Shown here in pieces: positions 6,670 to 13,194 of a stretch of DNA of 16,054 nucleotides. A program made the translations under genes and the position numbers. Numbering within the stretch: position 1 is the first letter of the stretch; each line of letters opens with the position of its first letter. This DNA comes from an uncultured Lachnospiraceae bacterium. GTDB lineage: Bacteria > Bacillota > Clostridia > Lachnospirales > Lachnospiraceae. The notes beneath the pieces are model-generated. The model saw only the letters and a program-made list of their open reading frames with translations. It had not been told where the DNA came from and did no database searches. The DNA lies in NCBI GenBank assembly GCA_910588285.1, contig CAJUQB010000028.1:3948-20001 (forward strand), written 5' to 3'.

Positions 6670-6936
6670 TTACTTTCTGATTCCAAGACGCTCAATCAGA
6701 GAACGATATCTCTCAATATCAACACTCTTAAGATATGTCAGCAGACCACGTCTCTGACCTACCATCTTAAGAAGTCCTCTTCTGGAATGATGATCCTTCG
6801 GATGCTCCTTCAAATGCTCGGTAAGCTCCAGGATCCTTGCTGATAAAATTGCTACCTGAACCTCCGGTGAACCGGTATCACCAGGTGTTCTTGCGTACTC
6901 GTTCATAATTGCCTGCTTCTTTTCCTTTGCTATCAT
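6670..6936 (-). CDS. rpsO: 30S ribosomal protein S15
   Basis: This 88-residue protein matches the usual S15 length and sequence, including GDTGSPEVQVAILSARI near the start, LKEHPKDHHSRRGL in the middle and RYRSLIERLGIRK at the end. S15 binds 16S rRNA in the central domain and helps start platform assembly. AAGGAGG lies 8 bases before the ATG. It has its own promoter and a structured leader of about 97 bases and is followed by pnp. Confidence 0.98.
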   Translation of the reverse strand: MIAKEKKQAIMNEYARTPGDTGSPEVQVAILSARILELTEHLKEHPKDHHSRRGLLKMVGQRRGLLTYLKSVDIERYRSLIERLGIRK

Positions 6937-6964
6937 TGCGATAACCTCCTTCTACTTGATAAAC

Positions 6965-7031
6965 GCCCATTCTAAGTGAGATATTAAGTAAAGGTCGGAG
7001 TATCCATTTACTGAATATGGGCTCAACTCAC
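6965..7031 (-). promoter_or_regulatory. Structured rpsO leader, possible S15 autoregulatory RNA
   Basis: Three helices can be drawn by eye. The outer stem pairs GCCCAT (minus, 7022-7017) with ATGGGC (6970-6965). The inner stem pairs AGTAAA (7012-7007) with TTTACT (6992-6987). GTGAG (7031-7027) can pair with CTCAC (6980-6976), which lies inside the outer stem, so this third helix makes a pseudoknot or an alternative fold. S15 represses its own mRNA through structured leaders in several bacteria. I did not match this one to a known class. Confidence 0.4.
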
Positions 7032-7039
7032 ACCTGAAT

Positions 7040-7068
7040 AGTATAGCACAAACATGTCTGCTTGTAAA
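7040..7068 (-). promoter_or_regulatory. Extended -10 sigma-A promoter for rpsO-pnp
   Basis: The minus strand shows TTTACA (7068-7063), a 17-base spacer and TATACT (7045-7040), with TG one base before the -10. The -35 begins only 8 bases after the stop codon of the NlpC/P60 gene, and I see no terminator between them, so transcription from upstream probably also enters rpsO. Confidence 0.75.
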
Positions 7069-7075
7069 CAACTTT

Positions 7076-8122
7076 TTAGTCCAGCAGACGGATTACCTTG
7101 GCAGGCGTCCGGTAATGGGAATTGGAAATCTTGATGCCTGTCCGCTTGCTGCTGGCATGTACCACCTGGCCGTTGCCGATATAAATCGCCACATGGTTGA
7201 TGGAACCGCCCTTGCTGTAGAAGAACAGGTCTCCGGGCTTGGCCTCGGAAGCACTGATCTTCGTTCCGTAGCCGGCCTGGGTCGCAGCATGGTGGGGCAG
7301 ATAAATCCCGTATTTTTCGTAAATCTTCATGGTGAAACCAGAGCAGTCCACACCCTTGGTAAGGCTGGTGCCGCCCCATACATAGCGGTTGCCCACAAAC
7401 TGGAGGGCATAATTCACAAGATCTACTCTTACATTGGAAACGCCCTCTCCGTATTTTATCTCCGTCATGGTCATGGCCTTGGGAAGCTGCTCGGATATGT
7501 CTACCAGCTCTCCGAATACATAACACTCATCCCCGTCAAGCTCCACCTTGATCCAGTCTCCCAGATTCTCCAGGACTTCCACTTCCTCGCCCTCAGCCAG
7601 GGCTGTCCAGATGGTGCAGTCCGTATTGGGCTCTACTCTCAGATATACGGTCTGTGTGTTGGCGGCTGCAACCACAGTCTTGACCTCCTGGGCACGGGCA
7701 GCGGCAGCTTCTCCGGTGAGAAGGAACTCTCCCTTCACATATCCGGTTACCTTCCCGGAACGGATCTTGTACCATTCCCCCTCGGTCTCCAGAATCTCAC
7801 ATCCGGCGTCCTTGGGAAGCTTCCCGACAAGCTCCTGATCCTCTCCTGCGCCCTCCCGGATATTCAGATGATTCTCCACATTGGCCACACCGAGATTGGT
7901 ATATCCGCAGACCGGATTATTCTGAGCATTGGCCGCTGATTCCAGCAGCTGGAAATCAGCGTGATACACAGAGGTCTGGGAACTGAGACTGTCTCCCAGA
8001 GATGCGCTGAATCCCGCATTCAATGCCGCCTCTGACGGAAAGGATACCGCCAATGCGAAAAAACCGGCCGTCATACAAGATGCTGCCATATACTTTACCA
8101 AATGATTTGCATGTAATTTCAT
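7076..8122 (-). CDS. Secreted NlpC/P60 peptidoglycan hydrolase with two SH3b domains
   Basis: The protein has 348 residues. A signal peptide covers about 1-33 (basic start, hydrophobic core, PSEAA), then a linker, an SH3b domain at about 75-140 (LNIREGAG), a second SH3b-like domain at about 150-210 (VYLRVEPN), and an NlpC/P60 domain at about 228-348. The catalytic residues are visible: C260 in VDCSGF, H310 in INHVAIYIGNG and the third polar residue H322 in VVHASS. Such enzymes cut peptidoglycan stem peptides, commonly the D-Glu to meso-DAP bond, and work in cell separation or wall turnover. AGGAGG lies 5-6 bases before the ATG and a strong promoter lies just upstream, so it is expressed apart from the transporter gene. 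Confidence 0.95.
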   Translation of the reverse strand: MKLHANHLVKYMAASCMTAGFFALAVSFPSEAALNAGFSASLGDSLSSQTSVYHADFQLLESAANAQNNPVCGYTNLGVANVENHLNIREGAGEDQELVGKLPKDAGCEILETEGEWYKIRSGKVTGYVKGEFLLTGEAAAARAQEVKTVVAAANTQTVYLRVEPNTDCTIWTALAEGEEVEVLENLGDWIKVELDGDECYVFGELVDISEQLPKAMTMTEIKYGEGVSNVRVDLVNYALQFVGNRYVWGGTSLTKGVDCSGFTMKIYEKYGIYLPHHAATQAGYGTKISASEAKPGDLFFYSKGGSINHVAIYIGNGQVVHASSKRTGIKISNSHYRTPAKVIRLLD

Positions 8123-8175
8123 AGGAACCTCCTGAACCCTCTGTGTCTGCCTGTCTGTAAATTATTAACAGTAAA

Positions 8176-8204
8176 AGTATAGCAATTGCTTTACAACTTG
8201 TCAA
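8176..8204 (-). promoter_or_regulatory. Strong sigma-A promoter for the NlpC/P60 gene
   Basis: The minus strand shows a consensus TTGACA (8204-8199), a 17-base spacer and TATACT (8181-8176). Transcription would start near 8169, leaving a leader of about 46 bases. I see no terminator for the transporter gene in the 142-base gap. Confidence 0.85.
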
Positions 8205-8264
8205 CCATTTTGTAATAATTTCGTAATATGCTTCCCCTCATTCCTGACCCGTGAAAAGTAACCC

Positions 8265-9896
8265 TCACTCCTCCGCCGCCGGGTCGGAATCCAGGATGGA
8301 AAAAGCAATATTGGTTGCATGGTCTGCCACACGCTCTAAGCCGGTTACCATGTCCGTGTAGATCACGCCGGCCTGGGGCGTACATTTCCCCTTTGCCATT
8401 CTGCGCACATGGGTTTTCTGCAGCTCCCGCTCCATATTGTCCACCTCGTCCTCCAGGGCAAGGATCTGCTTCTGATATTCCTTGTTTCCGGTACGGAACA
8501 TTTCCAGGGACAGCTTCAGCAGCTGCTGTACCTTCTCATACATATCGCTGAACTCCCGAAAGGCCTTTTTGCTCAAGGCCAGCCCCTCCTCCTCAAAGGA
8601 TACCGTAAAGTCGGCAAAATTTTCCGCATGGTCCCCAATGCGCTCAATATCGTTGACTACATGGAACAGGCCGCCGATCTTCAGGCTGTCTGCCAAGGGC
8701 AGCTGCTCCTTCTGGTTGATCTTTACCAGATAGTCCGTAATCTCCTTGCTGAGATAATCTATGTATTTTTCCGTCTCATAGACATGCTGTACCGTGTCCA
8801 TATCATGGGCAAAAAAGCCCTGAATGGAATCCTCCAGGTTCTGAATGGCCAGATTCCCCATTTCCTGAATCTCATACATGGTCTCAACCACAGCCGTTGC
8901 AGAGGAATACACGGCATTTTTCCCAATGTATTTCAGCTGGAAGCCATCGGCTTCCTTGTCCTCCCCCGGAACCATCCAGGACACCAGCTTCACCAGGACA
9001 TTGCCAAAGGGGAACAGCACAATTACCTGTACAACCTTGAATAAGGTATGGGCATTGGCCACCGAACGGCCGATGCTCCCTCCGGAAAGGGCGCTGATCC
9101 CGGCCTCCACATAGTCCATGGCTGCCAGCAGCACCAGCGCCATCAGGATGGTCCCGATCACATTGAAGCTGAAATGGATCAGGGCGGCGCGCTTGGCATT
9201 CTTCTTCCCATTCAGGCTGGCCAGAAGCGCCGAGGCGCAGGCTCCGATATTGCAGCCCAGGATCATGTAGAAGCAGATGGGAAGGGTCAAAAGTCCCTGG
9301 GTGGCCATCACCAGCACAATGCTGACCGTGACCGAGGAGCTCTGTACCACCGCGGTAATAAGAAAGCCCACAAAAATCGCCAGCAGGGGATTTTTTAAGC
9401 TGGACAGCGCACCCATAATCATCGGCGATTCATTCAAGGTACCCATGGCGGACTTCATCATGGTAAGGCCCATGAACAGAACGCCAAAGCCCAGCACCAC
9501 CTCGCCGATTTTTTTCACCAGGGGCTTCTTGCTGAACATCACCATCACAACGCCGATAAATAAAAAGACAGGTGCCACCTCGGACAGGTTGAAGGCAACC
9601 AGCTGCGAGGTGATGGTTGTGCCAATATTTGCCCCCATAATGACGCCCACCGATTGGGCCAGGGTCATTAAGCCTGCATTCACAAAGCTGACCACCATCA
9701 CAGTGGCTGCGCTGGAGGATTGGATCACAGCCGTAAAGACAGCTCCCACAAGAACACCGATCAGGCGGTTTTTGGTCATCACCTCCAGAATGCTGCGCAT
9801 CTTGGAGCCGGCTGCTTTTTCCAGCCCCTCGCTCATCAGCCGCATTCCAAACAAGAACAGTCCCAATCCGCCCAGCAACGGTAACACTATATTCAT
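8265..9896 (-). CDS. Na/Pi cotransporter (NptA/PNaS family) with C-terminal PhoU-like domain
   Basis: The 543-residue protein has an N-terminal membrane half (about 1-310) with several hydrophobic helices and two inverted copies of the family signature, QSSS at 59-62 and 185-188. Each copy is followed by a GxNIG motif (ANIGTT near 89, CNIGAC near 215). The C-terminal half (about 335-540) is helical, acidic and PhoU-like. Family members take up inorganic phosphate with sodium; this subfamily's direction and substrate are less certain. The start overlaps the ribF stop as ATGA, with AAGGAG 7 bases before it, so it is translationally coupled to ribF. I see no phosphate-regulated promoter of its own. 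An unusual partner for ribF, discussed under findings. Confidence 0.93.
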   Translation of the reverse strand: MNIVLPLLGGLGLFLFGMRLMSEGLEKAAGSKMRSILEVMTKNRLIGVLVGAVFTAVIQSSSAATVMVVSFVNAGLMTLAQSVGVIMGANIGTTITSQLVAFNLSEVAPVFLFIGVVMVMFSKKPLVKKIGEVVLGFGVLFMGLTMMKSAMGTLNESPMIMGALSSLKNPLLAIFVGFLITAVVQSSSVTVSIVLVMATQGLLTLPICFYMILGCNIGACASALLASLNGKKNAKRAALIHFSFNVIGTILMALVLLAAMDYVEAGISALSGGSIGRSVANAHTLFKVVQVIVLFPFGNVLVKLVSWMVPGEDKEADGFQLKYIGKNAVYSSATAVVETMYEIQEMGNLAIQNLEDSIQGFFAHDMDTVQHVYETEKYIDYLSKEITDYLVKINQKEQLPLADSLKIGGLFHVVNDIERIGDHAENFADFTVSFEEEGLALSKKAFREFSDMYEKVQQLLKLSLEMFRTGNKEYQKQILALEDEVDNMERELQKTHVRRMAKGKCTPQAGVIYTDMVTGLERVADHATNIAFSILDSDPAAEE

Positions 9897-10828
9897 ATTT
9901 TTCTCCTTTTGTACTCCGCAAAAACCCTTCTGCCCTGTTCTATATTACGTCTCATCTCATCTGCCAGGGCCTCTACCGACGCAAACCTTTTTTCCGGCCG
10001 AAGATGCCGTAAAAACTGTACCTCAATCTCCCGTCCGTACAGATCTCCGGAATAATCAAAAATATGGGTTTCCACGCCGACGGGGTTCTCTCCTTCGATG
10101 GTGGGCTTCCTGCCCACATTGGTAATTCCGCCGTAGCTTCTGCCATCCAGCACCACCCGGGACACATAGACGCCAAAGGGCGGCAGCAGCTTCTCCGGGG
10201 CTGGGATCTGGTTGACGGTGGGAATGCCAAGCTCACGCCCCAGCCTTCTCCCGTGAACCACCTCCCCCAGGACAAAATATTCATAGCCCAGCAGCAGATT
10301 GGCCAGAGCCATATCTCCCTTCCTGATCTGCTCCCGGATGCATGTGCTGCTGATATCGCGCCCCTGATACTGCATTTTTTCCACAATGCTGGCCGCAAAG
10401 CCATAGGCAGGCCCCTGCTCCGCAAGCAGGCGGTAATCGCCTCTGCGATTATGGCCGAAGTGAAAATCCCGCCCTGCCACCACCCAGGCCAGGTTGATCT
10501 TAGAAGCCAGCATGCTCAAAAAATCCTCCGGCTCCATGGAACGCATCCCGGGGCCAAAGGGGTATTCAATCAGGTAATCAATGCCGTTTCGGGAAAATAC
10601 ATACTCCTTCTCCCGATTGGTGGTAAGCACCTGCCCTGACTCCCCCTCCACAAGGCTTCTTGGAGGAATATCAAAGGTAAATACTGCCGTACGGCAGCCC
10701 AGGCGCTGTTTTTCCTGCATCTTTTCCATCAACAGCTGGTGTCCCATATGAAGCCCGTCAAATTTGCCAAGGGATAAAACCGTCGGCTCCTTAATCTGAA
10801 ACTCCGTTGTCCCTCTTATGTATTCCAT
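9893..10828 (-). CDS. ribF: Bifunctional riboflavin kinase / FAD synthetase
   Basis: The protein has 311 residues. The N-terminal FAD synthetase domain (about 1-180) shows LGKFDGLHMGHQ near 20-31 and the SSTCIREQIR segment. The C-terminal riboflavin kinase domain (about 183-305) shows GRELGIPTVN and YGGITNVGRKPT. It converts riboflavin to FMN and then FAD. I prefer the ATG at 10828: AAAAGGA lies 9 bases before it, and the protein then begins MEYIRGTTEF, as I recall for relatives. The ATG at 10837 overlaps the truB stop as ATGA but has AAGGA directly against it, too close for use. The gene starts 5 bases after the truB stop and ends overlapping the transporter gene. Confidence 0.95.
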   Translation of the reverse strand: MEYIRGTTEFQIKEPTVLSLGKFDGLHMGHQLLMEKMQEKQRLGCRTAVFTFDIPPRSLVEGESGQVLTTNREKEYVFSRNGIDYLIEYPFGPGMRSMEPEDFLSMLASKINLAWVVAGRDFHFGHNRRGDYRLLAEQGPAYGFAASIVEKMQYQGRDISSTCIREQIRKGDMALANLLLGYEYFVLGEVVHGRRLGRELGIPTVNQIPAPEKLLPPFGVYVSRVVLDGRSYGGITNVGRKPTIEGENPVGVETHIFDYSGDLYGREIEVQFLRHLRPEKRFASVEALADEMRRNIEQGRRVFAEYKRRKI

Positions 10829-10833
10829 CGCTG

Positions 10834-11793
10834 TCATTCCTTTTCATAAAATATCTTTACCGGCTTGAAGTCGGCCTCCCTCTTCTGATACTGATAAAGC
10901 CCCACAAACCTTCCCGCGCTGTCATACAGACGCACCTGCTTTGGACCATCCTGACCGTCATACAGGCGCACCTGCTCCGGCCCATCCTGGCCATTCCGGC
11001 CAAAAAGGGCTGCCAGAGGCAGCCGGTTGCCATTGTCCAGCGCCTTCTGGTATTCCTCCCTGACGGTGGCCTCCGGACAGTCGGAAAACAGCCGGTCCAC
11101 CGGAATCACCCACTGGTCTATGGTGCCTTCCCGGACTGCTGCTTCAAGCTCCGAGAGCCGATGGCTCTCCTCCATAGAAAAGCCTGCCACCCTTGTCCGC
11201 TCCAGCCGCTCCATGCAGGCCCCGCATCCCAGCTTGCTGCCAATATCATGTCAGAGGGTACGGATGTAGGTCCCCCGGGAGCAGGTTACCTCCATCACAA
11301 CCCTGGGCAGATCTATGGATATCACCTCCAACCGGTGAATCATAACCCTGCGGGGGGCACGCTCCACCTCTTTTCCGGCCCGGGCCAGCTCATAGAGCTT
11401 CTTTCCCTGTACCTTCAGGGCCGAATACATGGGCGGAACCTGGTCATAGGCGCCCAAAAAGCTTCTGGCCGCCTCCTCCACTGCCTTCTCCGTAAGATTT
11501 ACCGGGCATTCCGAGAGGACGCATCCAGAAGCATCCTGGGTATCGGTGCACTGTCCCAGAAGCATCACGCAGCGATATGTTTTGTCCTCCCCGGTCAAAA
11601 GCTCGCATACCTTTGTGGCCTTGCCGATACAGACCGGAAGCACCCCGGTGGCATCCGGATCCAGGGTCCCGGTATGGCCGATCTTCTTCATCCCCAGGAT
11701 TCCCCGCATTTTGGCCACTACATCATGGGAGGTATAGCCAGCCTCCTTGTATACATTTATAATCCCGCTTTTTATGCTCTTTCTGTTGTCCAT
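10834..11793 (-). CDS. truB: tRNA pseudouridine-55 synthase, interrupted by one in-frame TGA (possible pseudogene)
   Basis: The frame reads 319 residues if the TGA at codon 181 is read through. Before it lie the catalytic motif HTGTLDPDATG (D45), TYRCVMLLGQCTDTQDASG, PPMYSALKVQGKKLYELAR and SRGTYIRTL. After it the same frame continues as HDIGSKLGCGACMERLERTR and a C-terminal RNA-binding region to a normal stop. TruB makes pseudouridine 55 in the T-loop of tRNAs. The N-terminal piece alone (180 residues) lacks the end of the catalytic fold. An ATG at 11214 could restart the second piece, but no good binding site precedes it. The start overlaps nrnA by 22 bases. A nonsense mutation, a sequencing error or recoding would each fit. 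Residues 268-291 hold a 12-residue tandem duplication. Confidence 0.85.
10921..10992 (-). repeat. 36-bp tandem duplication within truB
   Basis: Two adjacent 36-base copies (10921-10956 and 10957-10992) match at 31 of 36 positions. They encode GQDGPEQVRLYD and GQDGPKQVRLYD. Four of the five differences are silent third-position changes; the fifth changes E to K. Confidence 0.93.
11251..11253 (-). other. In-frame TGA codon inside truB
   Basis: The codon between SRGTYIRTL and HDIGSKLGCG is TGA, one base away from the Cys codons TGC and TGT. As I recall, Cys is common here in clostridial TruB, while other bacteria have Ile, Ala or Val. The following base is C, a weak context for termination at UGA. 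Confidence 0.9.
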
Positions 11794-12743
11794 GCTGATA
11801 ATTGTTCCTCAATATCCGTAAGAAGCTCTGCCATGATGGTATCCGGGGTTCCTGTCATGGTCACCCCCGCTGCCATCACATGGCCGCCTCCGGAATGCTT
11901 CATGGCAATGGCCGCCACATTTACCTTTCCGTTGGAACGCATGCTGACCTTGTAGCTTCTGTCCTCATTTTCATAAAGGAACACTGCTACCTCCACCCCA
12001 CGGGTCACCCGCAGCTGATTCACAATCCCGTCCAGGTGCTTGGGCAGAACGTCAAACTGCCTCATATCCTCCCTGGACGCAACTCCAAGAATACAGGCGC
12101 CGTTCAGATACATCCGGCTGTCCATCAATACCTTGCCCATAATCCGGTTCTGGCTCCAGGTCTTGGTGTAAAAGGTCTCGTCTACAATTTTGGTAAAGTC
12201 AATCCCCCGCTCCATCAGCTTTCCTGCAATATTCATGGTCTTTGCCGTGGTGCTGTTATACTGGAATACGCCGGTATCATGAACAATCCCCACATAGAGG
12301 CATTCTGCAATCTCCCTGGTCACCCGCTCCTCCTCCAGAAGCTCAAAAATCAGCTCCGAGGTTGCACTGGCCTTGGGATCAATATGGTTTTCATCTGCAA
12401 AGCTGGAATTGCTCACATGGTGGTCAATACAAATCGTACGGCGGGCCTGTTCAAAATACTTCGCCGCGTCCCCCAGCCTTCCCGCATCCCCGCAGTCCTG
12501 GACAATGCACAGGTCATAGGCCGGCGCATCGGCAAATTCATGCACGATCTCCCCGGCTCCATGCAGGAAACGGAAAATATTGGGAATGGGCTCCAGGTAA
12601 ACTCTGGCCTGTATCTTGGGATACCAGGCTTTGATATAATTCCAGGTGGCCAGGCAGGAGCCTGCACAGTCGCCATCCGGCCGCACATGGCCCAGAATGG
12701 CGACGGTAGACACGCCCTGCAGCTGCGATGCTAAATCTTTCAT
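11772..12743 (-). CDS. nrnA: DHH/DHHA1 phosphoesterase, NrnA-type oligoribonuclease / pAp phosphatase
   Basis: The 323-residue protein is the usual NrnA length. The DHH metal-binding motifs are present: H19, D23 and D25 in HVRPDGDC, D83 in VQDCGD, D107-H108-H109 in IDHHVSN and the later aspartate in VHDTG. The C-terminal DHHA1 domain carries SGGGHVMAAG. NrnA degrades short RNA oligomers from the 5' end and dephosphorylates 3'-phosphoadenosine 5'-phosphate in Firmicutes. It overlaps rbfA as ATGA and truB by 22 bases, so the three genes are coupled. The placement between rbfA and truB is typical. NrnA would finish the oligonucleotides left by nucleases such as PNPase, encoded downstream. Confidence 0.93.
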   Translation of the reverse strand: MKDLASQLQGVSTVAILGHVRPDGDCAGSCLATWNYIKAWYPKIQARVYLEPIPNIFRFLHGAGEIVHEFADAPAYDLCIVQDCGDAGRLGDAAKYFEQARRTICIDHHVSNSSFADENHIDPKASATSELIFELLEEERVTREIAECLYVGIVHDTGVFQYNSTTAKTMNIAGKLMERGIDFTKIVDETFYTKTWSQNRIMGKVLMDSRMYLNGACILGVASREDMRQFDVLPKHLDGIVNQLRVTRGVEVAVFLYENEDRSYKVSMRSNGKVNVAAIAMKHSGGGHVMAAGVTMTGTPDTIMAELLTDIEEQLSAWTTERA

Positions 12744-13177
12744 ACGGTTTCCTCTCCGTCTGCTTGCTCTTTGTCTGTTTCTTTCTCGTCTGTCTGCTCG
12801 TCTGTTTCTTCTTCGTCTGCTTGCTCTTTACCGGTCACATCGTCGATTAATTTTGACATACTGACACCATAGGCAATGGACTGATCCAGGATAAAGGTGA
12901 TCTGGGGGGTATTGCGCAGATTGATATTTCTGGCCAGACGGCTCCGGATGAAGCCCTCGGCGCTTTTTAACGCAGCCAGCGTATCCTTCTGGGACTGCTC
13001 ATCCCCCAGCACACTGATATAAGCCTTGCAGCTCTTCAGATCAGGCGCCACCTCCACCGCCGTCACGGAGGTCATGGGCGCCATCCGCGGATCCTTGACC
13101 TCACCGCGGATGATATTCGACAGCTCACGCATGACCTCACCATTGACTCTGGTGTTTTTAATACTGTTTTTTCTCAT
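12740..13177 (-). CDS. rbfA: 30S ribosome-binding factor RbfA with repetitive acidic tail
   Basis: The 145-residue protein has the RbfA KH-like fold: RVNGEVMRELSNIIRGEVKDPRM at the start (partial match to the family), ISVLGD in the middle and the NINLRNTPQITFILDQSIAYG segment at about 94-114. RbfA binds the 30S subunit during late maturation. The last 29 residues form an acidic tail built from KEQAD and EETD-like pieces, with KEQAD(E/G)EET occurring twice. The family is usually about 115-130 residues long, so the tail is extra. AGGAAGGG lies about 8 bases before the ATG. It follows infB by 17 bases and overlaps nrnA as ATGA. Confidence 0.95.
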   Translation of the reverse strand: MRKNSIKNTRVNGEVMRELSNIIRGEVKDPRMAPMTSVTAVEVAPDLKSCKAYISVLGDEQSQKDTLAALKSAEGFIRSRLARNINLRNTPQITFILDQSIAYGVSMSKLIDDVTGKEQADEEETDEQTDEKETDKEQADGEETV

Positions 13178-13194
13178 GGATTAAACCCTTCCTG

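Noticed and set aside
11213..11227. Hairpin downstream of the truB TGA as a proven SECIS element
   Set aside because: It has only six pairs including one G-U, a 3-base loop and no clear match to a known SECIS consensus. I mention it only as something to test.
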